NCBI RefSeq assembly: GCF_019578655.1
Contig: NC_063263.1
Location: forward strand, 17,669,001 to 17,733,000
From: Ricinus communis
Taxonomy: Eukaryota > Streptophyta > Magnoliopsida > Malpighiales > Euphorbiaceae
DNA: 64,000 nt
Reading direction: 5' to 3'
Positions 36,942-50,013 of the stretch are shown piece after piece. The notes below the pieces were generated by a model. It did not search any database and was not told the origin of the DNA. It worked only from the letters and a program-made list of their open reading frames with translations. Each line of letters opens with the position of its first letter. Positions within the stretch are counted from its first letter, which is position 1. The translations under genes were made by a program, and so were the position numbers.

Positions 36942-39454
36942 ACACATTTACGTGGCCTACAATGGGTGGGGAGAGTGTCATAGCAGAGCATAGCAAGCCA
37001 CCTTCTCCTATTGTTGTTTCTCGATGACATATGCAAATGTGCATTGCGGGTGTATATAGAATCCAATTCATCAGCTTCACATCATGTGCTTATATATTCA
37101 TGGCTCAGAAATAATTATTAATCAAAATTAATTGACGTTGCTATAATTTTAATTATAATAATAAAATAAATTGAATTAATATTAGAATTGTTAGATTATC
37201 TCCTAATTTAAATGAGTGTCATTTAAGTAAATAAATAAATATATAAATAATTTAATAATAGATATTTTTTAATATTTTATTTAATTTTAGTATTCAGAAC
37301 AAAATTTAACAATCTAATTCCGTTTGATTCACGAATTTATAATCTTTAGCCTAAACTTATTTAAGCCATAAAATTATTTATATTAAATAATATTATGATA
37401 TATATAAAATTTATATTTTTAAAATTTTATTTTTTTCTCTGAAAACGTCTTTTAAATTGGTTCATATAGTCTACATTAAAACTTTTGACTACAACTATCA
37501 TTTTTTGCTTTAGAATATATACCAATATAAGCATAAATAATTGTGAAATAAATTAAAAAAATTAAATTTTAAAAAGATAAAATAAAAACTCAAAACTATT
37601 TTAGCAATTAAAATTTTATTAATTATAAATTAGTAATCTGACCTAATATAGCTTACTAAAAATATGAGGATTTAATTTTAGATAAATCTCATAAATTAAC
37701 TCAACTATTAGAATTGATAATCCTAATCTTTATCATATATAATAAACAGAGTGTTATTTACTGATATTATGCTCAGCTAGGTAACTCCATATACTAAATG
37801 TACCGTAATTTTTTATACAACTCTTAACTTCTTTTTTTTTTTCTTTAATGCTAATTGCAACAGCTAACAGTATTTTCAAACTTTAAAATTTTAAGATTTC
37901 AGATAAAAGTAATAAGAAAATCTAGTGTTTAATAATAAAATGTCTAATATGGTTCAATTTCTTTATTTATTTTTAAAATTACAATTACATAAGTAAATTT
38001 TGATTAACAAATTTATCAGATAATAAAAATTAAAATTAATAACTGCATATAATTAAGCATGTCTCCATTGTCATAACCCATTACATGGAAGTAAAGACGA
38101 AGCAAAGGGTCTGTGGGTGGACTTGGCGTCCTAATTTTTATAAATTTTAATTTATTCTATTTGTAACCTTTTCATAATTATAAATTATGGCCTTTTAAAA
38201 GTTCTATCTTATATAAACATATATTATACTTTTTTTTTAGTTTTATGTATATTAAAAAAAATACTTTCTCCCCTTTGGAATTAAAGTTTTGGCTCATAGT
38301 TATAACAAAGGAAAAAGAATATAACGAAGACTAATAATTTTTTGTTTCTTAAAAAATTAACTGGCTAATGCAGGGAGAAATTATATAAAATAAAAAAGGG
38401 GTACAAAACTTAAAACATGTAAATGTTCAATTTTCATTTATGTTTTGAGCTATAAAACAAATACTCAAAAGAATTATTTTAGATTAATACCAATTACCAT
38501 GAATTAAAAGTAAATGAATTTCAGATCTAATTTTGAGTTTAGCTCATGTATTAAAATAGAGTCGAATCAAACTAATTATTTAACTTTGATGTTAATAAAT
38601 AAATTCAAATTAAACCAAAAAATTTCTCAATAAAACTATTAACAAATTCTAATATTAAGTTTTTTTTTATATATATATAAATCTTTTCAAAAGAGTCTAG
38701 ATATAACTTATGATTTCTTAATATTAGTATTTATGATATAAATCTCCTTTTAGTTTAGTGTTAGAACATGTATGGACAAGAAAAAATGGCTCTATGAAAA
38801 AACCCTTCAAATCATTTAACGTAAAAATGAGTGGCATTAATCAGTCTATAGTTAAATTATAAATATAATTTTATAACGGCGATTATTAAATTAGCTCGGG
38901 CTAAAATTATATTTTTTTAATTATATTTGTTAAAAATTATCTCCAAACTATAATGAATTAATATTATTTAAAGAAAAATAGTTTTCTTTTCTAAACTATT
39001 CCAGACTACAGCACACTCCAACCCCAAAGCAGCTCCGCCCTTGGAAGAATATAGTTTGATGGCCTACACTTCCCTTTACAGTGTCCAAGTAAATTGTTGG
39101 TGTGCTCTGGAGAAGGGTGCATGGTAGAAGTGGTGGAACTCATGCTGCAATGGAGGCACTGAACAATGTTACTTTATATATATCGGCCATAAGATGTCTC
39201 CATAAAATTACAATAATGAGTCACCAGAATTTTCTCAAACTTTATTTGTTGAAGAAATTCTGCGATGAAACAATTAAGTCTGAAATAGAGAAATTTTTCA
39301 CCATTAAAATTTATAAACTTTGATCGGCTCATAAAAATAAAATTAAAATATGAATAGATCATTTATTATATAATTAAAAGATATTATAGAAAAATAAAAA
39401 ATAGTGAATGAAGAATTAAAACTAGTATCAATGGTGAGAAATTCGTCATCGACA

Positions 39455-39458
<4 letters not shown>
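36942..39458. other. AT-rich spacer, no gene seen
   Basis: A TATA-containing stretch at 36950-37100 and a GC-richer patch at 38995-39200 stand out, but neither leads into a supported coding region. Confidence 0.5.

Positions 39459-39535
<77 letters not shown>
39459..39535. repeat. (AT)n microsatellite, about 77 bp
   Basis: Uninterrupted AT dinucleotide repeat of about 38 units. A spurious Ile-Tyr open frame crosses it. Confidence 0.97.
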
Positions 39536-39540
<5 letters not shown>

Positions 39541-39845
39541 AAGTTTAGGGTTAAGTTTAGAATGTCTATTTAGAGTGGAAATGTTTAGTCTGATTTGGAT
39601 TTGTGTATAACACATGTTGATAAAGGAGAATGATCCTTTTTTTTACTTTACATTTCGGTCTTTTGATATTTTTATCATATTCCTAATTATGAGAATTTAT
39701 AAGAAATCAAAATCCTCCTTTTCACCGTCACATTTTTTCTAAATCTCACAATCCTCGCCATCTCCTCTTCCTTATTATTATTATTATTATTTCTTTTCAT
39801 AATCTTTCTTTTTCTGTTTTATAAACTTTTTATCATTAGACTATA

Positions 39846-40430
39846 TTAAGTAGAGTGTAATAGAATGTAATGTAGTCAACTAAATGATGAAATGTAATAT
39901 TTTCTTCATTTTATTAGCATATTTGGTTATAATAAAATAAATATCTATGATGTAATGTAATTAAATTATAATTTTAATATTTAATTTATTTATAATAGTG
40001 ATTGTATAGATAAAATATTAAAATAAATTATTTAATAATAAATATTAAATTATTATTATTTTAGAATATTATTGGTCTTTAGAATCTGGTTACTGGTCAT
40101 TGAAATCTAGTGTCGGTTGTTGGAATTTAGTCATTGGTCACCAGAACTTGTTCACTGGTCGTCGGATAATGGTGATGGATGGCGGTTGAATGTGTTTAAA
40201 TTATATTGATAAAAGAATAAAAAATATATTGTAAGTAATCATAATTACATAAATTTTGTATGCATTGAGCATTACATCAAATTAAGGATAATTGATTATA
40301 TGTTGAATTTATCATTACATTACATCAAAATAAATCTAATAACCAAATAAACTAATGAATCATGTAATGAAATAGTGATTCCATTACATACTTCATTACA
40401 TTATAATAAACATAACCTTAGTCTCCACGG
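39846..40430. mobile_element. MITE-like element with TGTAATG-rich inverted arms
   Basis: The left arm contains TATTTGGTTATAATAAAATA and GATGTAATGTAATTA. The right arm reads inward TTTATTTGGTTATTAGATTT and GATGTAATGTAATGATA. A centre richer in G+C with repeated GGTCAYTGG/GGTCRYYRG units (about 40070-40170) lies between. It abuts the truncated end of the copia element. Exact ends uncertain. Confidence 0.5.
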
Positions 40431-40435
40431 TCAGG

Positions 40436-43400
40436 TTCTTCTTTTCGGCTAACACCAATCTTTTTCTTCTCCTTCATCATTGTGACCCATCAGATTCATC
40501 ATGTTATACAATGAAGCTATTTTTTGCAATGACTTCTTATGCAAGATGAACAAATATATAAAGAAGCTTCCTATGCACAATAAGTTCTTCTACTAAATCA
40601 TCCTTAGTGTGAGCAAGTTTTATGGTTAACTTCAACAAAAATACTACTATGCTTAGCTCCAATTATACCATACTCAGATAAGAGATCAAATGTATAATTT
40701 CTTTAGCACACAAAAATACTCAAGTTGTTTCTTGCAATCTCTAAGCCAATAAAATACTTTAGCTTTCCCAAATCTTTCATCTTGAAGCTTGTACCCAAAA
40801 TAGATTTCAATTGATCTATAGCTTGTTGAATATTACTTACAATCACTATGTCATCCACATAAACTAGAAAAGAGCTATGAAAAACTGATATGTACTCTTA
40901 GTGAACGAAGAGTAATCCGCTTTAGATTGAATATATACATTATTGACCAAATAGTCTATAAACTTCATATTCCATTGCCTTGTACCTGTCAGTAGACGCA
41001 TCAACGAGAAACTTAATCTTGAACACCCACTTTGAACTAATGGAATTACAACCAGAAGGTAAAGGAACAATTGTCCATGATTTATTATTCTCTAAAGTTG
41101 CAAGTTTATCATTGCTTGATTCTAGTGATCATATTGAATAGCTTAGTGATAAGTGGAAGGCTCAAAAGTAAAAGAAATAGATAAAGAAAATAGTTCAGTT
41201 AGGTGAGAGTCTATAATAGGGCAGAAAATCTTGAATAGAATATGTTGTCAAACAATGAGTAGAAGAAATAACATGAAGGAAATATTCGAGTAAGAAGGCA
41301 TTTTAATATTTTTAGTGCGTCTTCTAGAAACAACTGGAAAAGAAGCATTAAAAGAAACACAAATACAAGATAAATATTGTGAAATAGAAGATGGAGAATA
41401 TTCAAGAAAAATAAATGAAAGAGGATTGGAGGTGGATGGAGAATCAAAAGAAAGTTAAACAACAGAAGGAAGATTAGGTAAACAAAGAGAAGTATTTAGA
41501 GAAATATTATTAAAAGATGTAGCATATGGTAATACAAACTCAAAAGAATTGTACATCTCTAGAAATAAAAGAAGTTTTATTGTCCGAGTCATAAAGTTTG
41601 TAACCCTTTATGCCAACTGGATAACTAATGAAAATACATATTTTAGCCTTCGCGTCAAACTTCTTTCTGTTAGCATATATGATGGAAGGAAACACAGTGA
41701 ACTAAAAATCTTGAGAGTGTAGAAAGGATTTTTATTGCATAAGACATTTATTATTGAGATGAGGTGAAGGTATGAGTTAATAAAATGTGTAGTTGTAAGG
41801 TCATCACCCCAAAAAGAAATTGGTATTGAAGCTTGAAATGGTAGGGCTCTAGCTACATTCAGAAGGTGTTGGTGTTTTCTTTTAACCACACCATTCTGTT
41901 GAGGTGTGTAGACACGGAATTTCTTGTGCAAAATACTGTTAAAATGATAGAAATAGAGTAAATAAATTGTCTCATTCATATTTCTAAAGTACTTAATACT
42001 AACATTGAATTAGTCCAAAACAAACTGATAGAACTATTATATCAACTGAGAGGTTTGTAATTTAAACTTCATGAGATAAACCCATGTAGTTTTGGAAAAG
42101 TCCTCAATCAAAGTTAGAAAATAATGATTATGATTCAAATCAATTTGAGAATATAGACCCCATATGTCTACATGAACCAAATCAAAAATAGCTTTTGCAC
42201 TATTGATATAAATGGGAAAAGTACATCTTTTCTATTTTGCTCTTGGGCAAACAATACAAGGATTACAAGTAGAGGACTGATTTAAGGTAATAGACTTGAT
42301 TAGTTTTATTCTATCAAGAGAATGATGACCTAATCTTGAATGTCAAAGATCAAAATAGACATTACAAGCATCTGGAACATGTTGTTTAATAGTATTTTGA
42401 ATATAAGAAGAAAGTGAATTATCAGAGTATTAATTGGTATGATTGTCATATGTCAAGTGGAATAAAACCCTTTGAGTTTAGCTAATCCAATCCTCATCTA
42501 TGTAGAAAGGAGTTGGATGTGACAGGAATTATCATGAAAATTGACACAATATTTCTTAGAAAGGAGTCTACTAATAAAAATTGGATTGAATGAGAATGTA
42601 GGAACTAGTAAAACGTTTTCGAAAATCAACTGTGGTAAAATCCAAACAGTGTTAACATGTCATAATGCCATTTGATAAATTGATAAAGCTATTATGAACT
42701 TCAAAGAAAGTTTTGAAAAACTTTATGGAACATACAATATGATATATGGTACCAACATTCATAATCCAAGGAGAATAAGAAAAGGAGTAAGAATTTATAA
42801 TAGGAGTACGAGCAAGAGTATAAACTGAGGCACATTGACCATATTAGATGTAGATGGAATAGAAAGCTGAGAGATAGGAATATGAGTAGAGTTATTATGA
42901 GCACTCAGAAAGCTTTAACTTATGAACTTGATATAAAGAGAGATTCAAACTAGATAAAATGTTGCCTTCACCAACAAAAGTAAATTCATTAGTCAAAGTA
43001 GGAATTCCAAGATTAGAATGATCAACATAAACCTGTTTAAAAACATATAGTCTTTCTTGTCCTTGTAGTTATTGAGTTCTATTCTTGAACTCAAACTTGG
43101 AAGGAAATCTAATAATACAATAGCATATATCTTTAACATGTCCCGTTTTGCCATAATGTGCATGAAGTACATTAGCAAGGCATCTCTTTAGTATGACCTA
43201 GCTTACCAAAACCTGCACAAACATAATCAGTTTTTCCTCGTCTCACAACCATAGCAGTAGCTTCTTTAAAGCTTTGACCCTATAAATGTAAAACTTTATA
43301 TGATTCCTCCCTCAGAACCATGTTATACACATGATCTAAGGTTAGAAATGGCTTCATAAGAATAATTTGTATTCTTATCCCTTGAAAAGATTCATTTAAA

Positions 43401-44340
43401 CCATTTAGGAACTTGAAAACATAATCATGTTATTGACTGTCTACAAACTTCTAAAAACAAGTTCTATTACAAAGTCCATATTCATAGTGAGGCAAAGGCA
43501 TGAAACTTCTTAACTCTACCCAGATTGAATTAAGTTCAGTAAAATAGGCATCTGCTCTCTTAGTTCCTTGAGTTACAGTACAAAGAAGATGTTATAAGTG
43601 ACAAATACGTGTATCATCAAGTTGAGAGAATCTTTATTCCAATTTCTTTCAAATTTCAGAAGCAATGTCCATATAGAATACTATAGAGATATTAGAATCC
43701 AAGCTACCTTCAAATTATTGCATCTATACCAAACTTGATACAGAGAAACTTCTGGATATGGTTTAGTAATTGTACTATTAGTAAACCCCTACTTGTTTCT
43801 TACAGAAATAGCCAAAAGAAATTATTGTCTCCATAAAGGATAGTTAATGGAAGTTAACTCTATTGACACAATAACAGAGTTATAATTCTCTGTACGATGT
43901 AAGAAGAATAGTGAAGATGGATCTTCCGAAGGTGAAAGTAAGCTTGAAATATTCGTCATTGTAAATCTAGATGTTGACAAGTAAACAAATTATCAACAAA
44001 AAATAATAGTTGATTGAAAATAAAAAGGAAGTGAGGAACAAGAAAATGCAATTTGTTTGAACAGATCTTGTAAGACAATTAGGACTTTTATTGTTTGGCT
44101 AGCAAGGAAAGAAAAAAAGAATTAGTAACTAAGAAAATATTCTTTCCGCTCTAATACCATAACAAAAAAGAGAATTTAGAAAATATGATTGGATTAAGAA
44201 AAATGAGTTAGTTGCATAAGTAATTGAACTATAATTATATAGCTAATACAAATCAACAAATATCTAACTAATTTTTATCAGTCAACCATAAGTTAGATTA
44301 GCCACACTAATAACTACTTAAGCTCATTAGCTTGCTGACA
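40436..44340 (-). pseudogene. Decayed Ty1/copia retrotransposon, 3' end missing
   Basis: Minus-strand order: a probable 5' LTR remnant at 44161-44340 (starting TGTCAGCAAGCTAATGAG on the minus strand); a primer-binding site TGGTATTAGAGC (complement of about 44147-44158) resembling the initiator-tRNA-Met type; gag start near 43957 (MTNISSLLSPSEDPSS); a damaged zinc knuckle near 43150 (YGKTGHVKD); integrase around 41979-41608 (YTPQQNGVVKRKHQHLLNVA, FWGDD); KWVFKIK near 41020; and the reverse transcriptase motif LVYVDDIVI near 40855 followed by MKDLGKLKYFIGLEIARN. Stops and frameshifts throughout. Homology stops near 40440 and no 3' LTR is found. Confidence 0.8.
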
Positions 44341-45698
44341 CCATCGTCACCATAATGAGGAAGAAAGGACAACTCCAAATTAATCATCAAATCATGAAGA
44401 TGATTATCTAAAAATTTCACATCAAATAAGCACAGATGGAGACGTTATAAGGGGTACTCGAGCACTTTAATGGCCAACCCCTTAAAGCCCTTGTTTATTT
44501 TTTTCTTATGGAAGACAATCGTGAAAGAAAGAGAAAGAAGACACAGATATTCCCTCAAGTGAAGTCAGTTAAGTATCAAATTACCGATAGACAAATTAGT
44601 AATGAAATTCCTAATTGTTAATAATAATAAAAATAATTCTTTGACAGTTAAAATTCTTTGCATCAGTTAGAAACAAAAGAAGAAAAACGTCTCTTTCTTC
44701 TCCATTTTCTTTTCCTTTTTTTTTTTTTTTGTTTAATTTATTTCACATCTTATTATATTTGTATTTCTTTCTTAATTTTCTTTGGCTGTCATCGGTGAAT
44801 AATAATAGTTGCCACACTTCATATTTATTTATTCTTTTTATTATTTGTATTTTTTTATTAAAATTAAATCTTTAGATATGTTTCGTTGTTAATGTTTAGA
44901 TTTTTTTTAATTAAATTATTTATGTTTAGTTTCTTTTATGTTAACTTAGGTATAAATTTATGAATCTTCCTATACGGAAGTACTTTTAGTCCCCATCATG
45001 AGTGTGGTTTATTTTCAATCATCTAACATGGAAGTTTTGAAAAAAAATATTATTGATAATTCCATATAATTTGATTCATTAAAAGACGAAAAACTCAATC
45101 GAACGGAATATATTGTATTTGCTAATTTTGAGTCTCCATCAACAGAACAAGTTGTTTTTATTATTATTTCTTTTAGTTATACTTGTAATGTATATACATA
45201 TTGAATACATATAACTTAATTTTCATGAATAACGATATATATTTTCTTTTCAAAAATTGATAAAAGAAAATTTCGACCAAAAAATAATCACGTTAATTAT
45301 TTTCCTATTTTATACACTGTACCTTAATTCAACGAGAGGCAATGTATTTTTTCGAATTTTTCTTGTCCATGAAATTAAAAAATCAATTTATCAAGTAAAT
45401 AGTTAATATAGTTAACTAGACTAAATGGTTAACTATTATTTATCCACGAATTACACGACTATAATAATTAGTTTAATTATAAATAATAACATAATATGAG
45501 TTTATAGATAAAATATAATAATTTTTTTATATTTTATAATTATTTGTCACAATTTAAGTATTTATAAGAGTTTTCCTTAATAATATTTTTGATATTTTAA
45601 AATTGTATTAATACAATAATTATAAAAATTATTTTAAAATATTTATTAATTGATGTTAATTATATATAAAATTAATAATAATATATTTAATATTTATA

Positions 45699-46034
45699 AG
45701 CCAAATACATATTTATGCCACTAAATTTGTATCGATAGTCAATTTAACATTTAAACTTTCTATTTAACCTAACACACACTTGAGATTTACTTCTTTTAAT
45801 ATCTAAATACCTTTAACTTTTAATTTAACATAACATACACGTGATCTTTATTTTTTAGTAATATTTAAATACTTTTACGCAATATATATAGACATATTAA
45901 ATGAAAACACATGTCAAAAAGTGTTAAAATATCATAATAAAAGCAAGTTTAGACGTATGCTAGGTTAAATCAAAAGTTAGAGTGTTAAACTGATTAAATA
46001 GTCAAAACTCATAAATCTAAATATACATTTGGCC
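45699..46034. mobile_element. Mutator-like MITE, 336 bp
   Basis: Arms AGCCAAATACATATTTA (left) and GGCCAAATGTATATTTA (right, read inward) pair over about 85 bp, including CARTTTAACA and GATTTAACCTARCA-like blocks. Flanks ATATTTATA (45690-45698) and ATATTTCTA (46035-46043) match at 8 of 9. No coding sequence. Confidence 0.75.
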
Positions 46035-46314
46035 ATATTTCTATTTTTTATATTATAAATCAAAACATAGTTAGAAAACTAACTTATTAATTAATATATT
46101 ATTAAAAATATGGTTAAAATGTTATATTTAATAAGAAAACTAATTTTTAGTTGATATAATATTTAAAATATAACTAAAAATTCTATTTTATAGAATTAGA
46201 ATCAATTTTTAATTGAAAAAATGACTTATTAATTAATAAATAAATAAAAATTATAAAATTATATATTCGTTTAAATCTCATATGTTAAAATTATGCATAT
46301 ACGTTAAAAGAAAA

Positions 46315-46382
46315 TTTCTATATATCACATGTCAAAAGAATTTTATATTTTTCTATATATCACATGTGAAAAGAATTTTAAT
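46315..46382. repeat. 35-bp tandem duplication
   Basis: TTTCTATATATCACATG followed by TSAAAAGAATTTTA occurs at 46315 and 46350. Confidence 0.8.
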
Positions 46383-47113
46383 CGCATATACACATGAATT
46401 CTTCGTTATGTTTTAGTTTTAACTTGGCTTCCTGGAAAGGCAATTTATATTCTAGATTCGGATACACTATGTATTATATATCCGTTGATCAAAACGTCAG
46501 CATTTTAAACAATTGAATAAGTTGCAATTTTAAAACACATATGTAAAGGCTTTAATTCCAATAAAACGTCTTACCTCGTTATTGGCAATTTGAAACAGAA
46601 CTGGAAAGTTGCAGATTTGGGTTATCAATTCTTCATCTTTTAAGACCTTCGTATCATATTATACGGGTTTAATCTTTCTTCTTCTTCTTCTTTGTGTTTC
46701 TATTTTTCTCTTTACATGATTAGTTTTTCTCTTAAATTATCTCAGAAAAAATTCATTTATAGAATAATTTATAAAAGAGACTCAGATTCTGAAAACATAT
46801 TTGACAAGTTAAGATTGTCATTCTTCTTTTTTCTTTTCTTATATTCTTTGTTGAAAATACATACATGATAGTAGAATCCTCCTGGAAGTTCAGTTTTAAA
46901 TTGTGGATGGGCTACACCATGCAAACAATTGGAGGTGGGCTTCTTCTTCAGCTTTATTCATATTCTTTGTATTTCTGTCGACTTTAATTTTGTTGGCAGT
47001 TGTATCTTGGGCCTTTGAGTTAAAAAAGTGTCCGTTAAATTTAAGTGACGTGGGATAAAATGACCAATAAATGGGATGCTTTCCACTTCACCTTCTTTAA
47101 AGAAAGAAAAACA

Positions 47114-47239
47114 ATGGAGGAAACCAGTTCAACTTCTCATTGGAATTTACTCGAAGACCTCGCAACATGTCTTAGCTCATTCTATAAAGTTCTCTTTCTT
47201 CTTTTTCTACTGCCCTTTTCTTTTCTTCTGGCACCCTGA
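47114..47239 (+). CDS. Possible 41-aa small ORF with hydrophobic tail
   Basis: Not recognised. The ATG at 47114 sits in a near-ideal plant context (AAACAATGGAGG). It opens a 41-residue frame with a polar start (MEETSSTSHWNLLED) and a strongly hydrophobic end (FYKVLFLLFLLPFSFLLAP) that could be a tail anchor. The frame is also open upstream from 47045. The surroundings are less AT-rich than the neighbouring spacer and contain CTT-rich leader-like sequence (46680-46695). No promoter could be proved, and short frames of this size arise often by chance. Confidence 0.15.
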   Translation: MEETSSTSHWNLLEDLATCLSSFYKVLFLLFLLPFSFLLAP

Positions 47240-48201
47240 ATTGTGAAAATCAAAGAAGAAGAGATAGCACTCATCACCGCTTAAAATTAGAAGAAGAAGT
47301 TCCTGCAAAATAAAGCAAGATCACCATTTTACCTTGTAAAAACAATTGGTCCCAAATGGGCATTCCTATTCCCAAACTCAAAATGCTTGCAATATGTACA
47401 ACTATCAAAAAGGAAAAATAAAACTGAGTAATTGATAATACATGAGATTACGTAATATATATATATGGGTAAAGTTTAAAAATTATTATATGGTTTGACA
47501 TTTTTTTTATTGGATAGAAATATTTTTTTTCATTAAAGGAGTATTGTTTGTTTTATTTTCTTAGTCAATTTTTTAGATATATATTTATGTTTCAATTATT
47601 TTTTATATAATTTATATGTATTTAATATGAACTAACTGCAGGAAAGACCTTTTTAAATAGATGATTCGTCGAACCGTCGGAACGAGACTTCTTTGGAAAA
47701 AAGAACTTGAATAATTTTGTTTTTCTAAAGGAGTCGTCATTTTCTATCAGAAACACTATGTCATTATGTAGTTTGACATGCTTGAAGGCCCACTGACCTG
47801 AAGTGATTTAGAAAAATCTTCTTTATCAATGGTGATCGACTATTATAATTTTATATGTAATGTGATATCTAACAATGCATTGAAGAATTTAAAAATATAT
47901 TGAAATTTTATTTTAAAAAAATTACTTTTTTAGATTTGATTAAAATTACAATATTATATATATATATATTAATAATTTTTTATAATCATAAAATATCTAA
48001 TTTGATGTTAAATTAATTAAAAATATTTATTTTATCAAGTATCTATATTAATATTAATATTTACAATCTTTTAATGGCATAGAGCAAATTAAGTCACGAA
48101 ATGAATAGTCATCATCTACATTCTACCCACAACGTATACCGCAGCTTTTTTTACATGTAAGAATGAAAATCTTAAGAAAAAGAAAACTAATAATAATAAA
48201 A

Positions 48202-48756
48202 GGAATAAAGTCCGACTTGGACACTAATCTTATTGTTTGGATTCAATTTAGCCTTTTTCTAAATTTATAGATATTTTAGCCAAAATTTATTCAAATTAAT
48301 CTTATTTCTTACAAAAATGAAAAAGTAAGTTACATATTCTCTAAAAAAAAGTGGATATGATAAAAAATTAAAAATATTAATTTTTTATATTAAATTAAAT
48401 TATTTAAATTGAAAGATATATATTTATATTTAAACAATATATAACAAAAATAAATATTACTACTTCTTAATGTTCTTACTGTTTTTTCTCTTAATAATGA
48501 CAATGAAGAAGATAGTGGAGGTAATAGCGGTTTCAACAAGAATAATGGTAGTAATAACTACTTATTGCTTAATTATTATTATAAAATTTTTAATTATTTT
48601 TATTTTCAAGTAGGTGACTCTCACTCTTTTTTTTTTCTAAAATAGGATTTATTTAAACCAAATATAAAAAAAGTCTGGGCTAAAAGTCTATAAATTTGAG
48701 AAGTGACTAAATTGAACTCGGGTGACAAGATTAGTGACTAAATTAAACTTTATTTT
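48202..48756. mobile_element. Mutator-like MITE, 555 bp
   Basis: Left arm GGAATAAAGTCC and right arm (read inward) AAAATAAAGTTT pair over about 120 bp. Shared blocks include CACTAATCTT, TTCAATTTAG and AAATTTATAGA followed by TTTTAGCC. Flanking 9-bp repeats ATAATAAAA at 48193-48201 and 48757-48765 are identical, though they are low-complexity AT sequence. Confidence 0.7.
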
Positions 48757-49205
48757 ATAATAAAATAAACAACATATATTGTGTTTTACATGTTTGTTTT
48801 TTTTTTTTTTATGGATATTGGTGTTGACAAAGACATGAGATTCAATATTTGTGCTGCCAATTCGCAGAAATTGTAGATTGTCGATCATTTTTTTGAAGTT
48901 TGGATTATGATGAATATATTCATCTTCCATGGTGGAGTCTGTTGGTGGATGTGCTTAATGAAGAAAGAATTTTATTTTATTTATTATTAAATTCTTTTAT
49001 CTTTCTTTTATAACTTTTTATCTTTTGAAAATTATATTTTATTATTATTATGTGTGCGTGTAATACCCACGCATGAATTAAAGCACTGATTAGGAGGCTT
49101 GAGGGCATTGTTTTGCAAATATACAGGGCAATTAGGCCAAAAAGTTAATTTTGGGATAATTTGGACATAGTCAATTTACTACTTAAACCTTAATATTTTC
49201 TGTAA

Positions 49206-49255
49206 ACTTCACTTTCTTCTTCTTCTTCTTCTTCTTTTCCCTTTTCTTTTCCCCT
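49206..49255. repeat. CTT-rich simple repeat
   Basis: (CTT)n tract, TTCTTCTTCTTCTTCTTCTT, followed by a CCCTTTTC pyrimidine run. Confidence 0.85.
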
Positions 49256-49490
49256 ACATAAACCAAATTAAAAAGCAAGACCGGAAAACTAAGCATCATG
49301 AAAATCATATTATCAAGAAAAAAAAGTGAAATCAAAAAAAAGAAATTTAAACAAACCCATGTACTTGAGAATCTGCAAGAACGTAGATTTAAATAGTAGA
49401 TGGATGAGAATCGAGATTCTTGGAGACTCGAGGGAAAAATAATGTTTTATCTTAATAGGAAGCAAGAAACAAAATAATGTTAGAGACTAG

Positions 49491-49992
49491 TAGGAATGAC
49501 GATGGAGCGGGTTTTTTTAAATATCCGCCTTATTCAAATTTTAATAGGATGAATTTGGATAGTTTTAATCGGATTTGAGACGTGTTTGGTTTTGAAACTT
49601 AATACTTCATTTAGGTTTGGATCGAGTTCGAGTTCAACCCCTCGAATACCTATTAGTGGAATCTAGTTATGTAAACGGATTTGGATGTAGGATACCTGAA
49701 TCCAATAACATATACCCATTTTTTTATTTTATTAGTTTAGTTTTTAGTTTTTTTTGCTAATATCTGTTAATATAGTTTAGAGTAATATTATTATAAACAA
49801 ATACCTATTTAATTATCTATATAATTGGATATTTAATGAGTAATGTACCCATTACCTAATTAAATACCTAAAAAATTTATTCTAAAAGCTATATATTAGA
49901 CGGATTTGGGAGAGTTCGGGTGCGTATATTTTAACTAGGTTCAAGTTCAGATAATCTTACTTGGGCGGGTACTTACTCTGCTACCATTCCTA
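49491..49992. mobile_element. hAT-like MITE, about 502 bp
   Basis: The left end TAGGAATGACGATGGAGCGG is matched by the right end read inward, TAGGAATGGTAGCAGAGTAA then GTACCCGCC. Flanking octamers GAGACTAG (49483-49490) and TAGACTAC (49993-50000) share AGACTA, a degraded 8-bp duplication as expected for hAT. The interior has repeated GGATTTGG and TTCGAGTTC motifs and no transposase. Confidence 0.6.
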
Positions 49993-50013
49993 TAGACTAC
50001 CATAGTTGTAGCT

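Noticed and set aside
36950..37100. Promoter-like stretch with TATATAGA
   Set aside because: No coding exon follows within the next kilobases on either strand.
39343..39615. Minus-strand frame with a long Ile-Tyr repeat
   Set aside because: It is the translation of the AT microsatellite.
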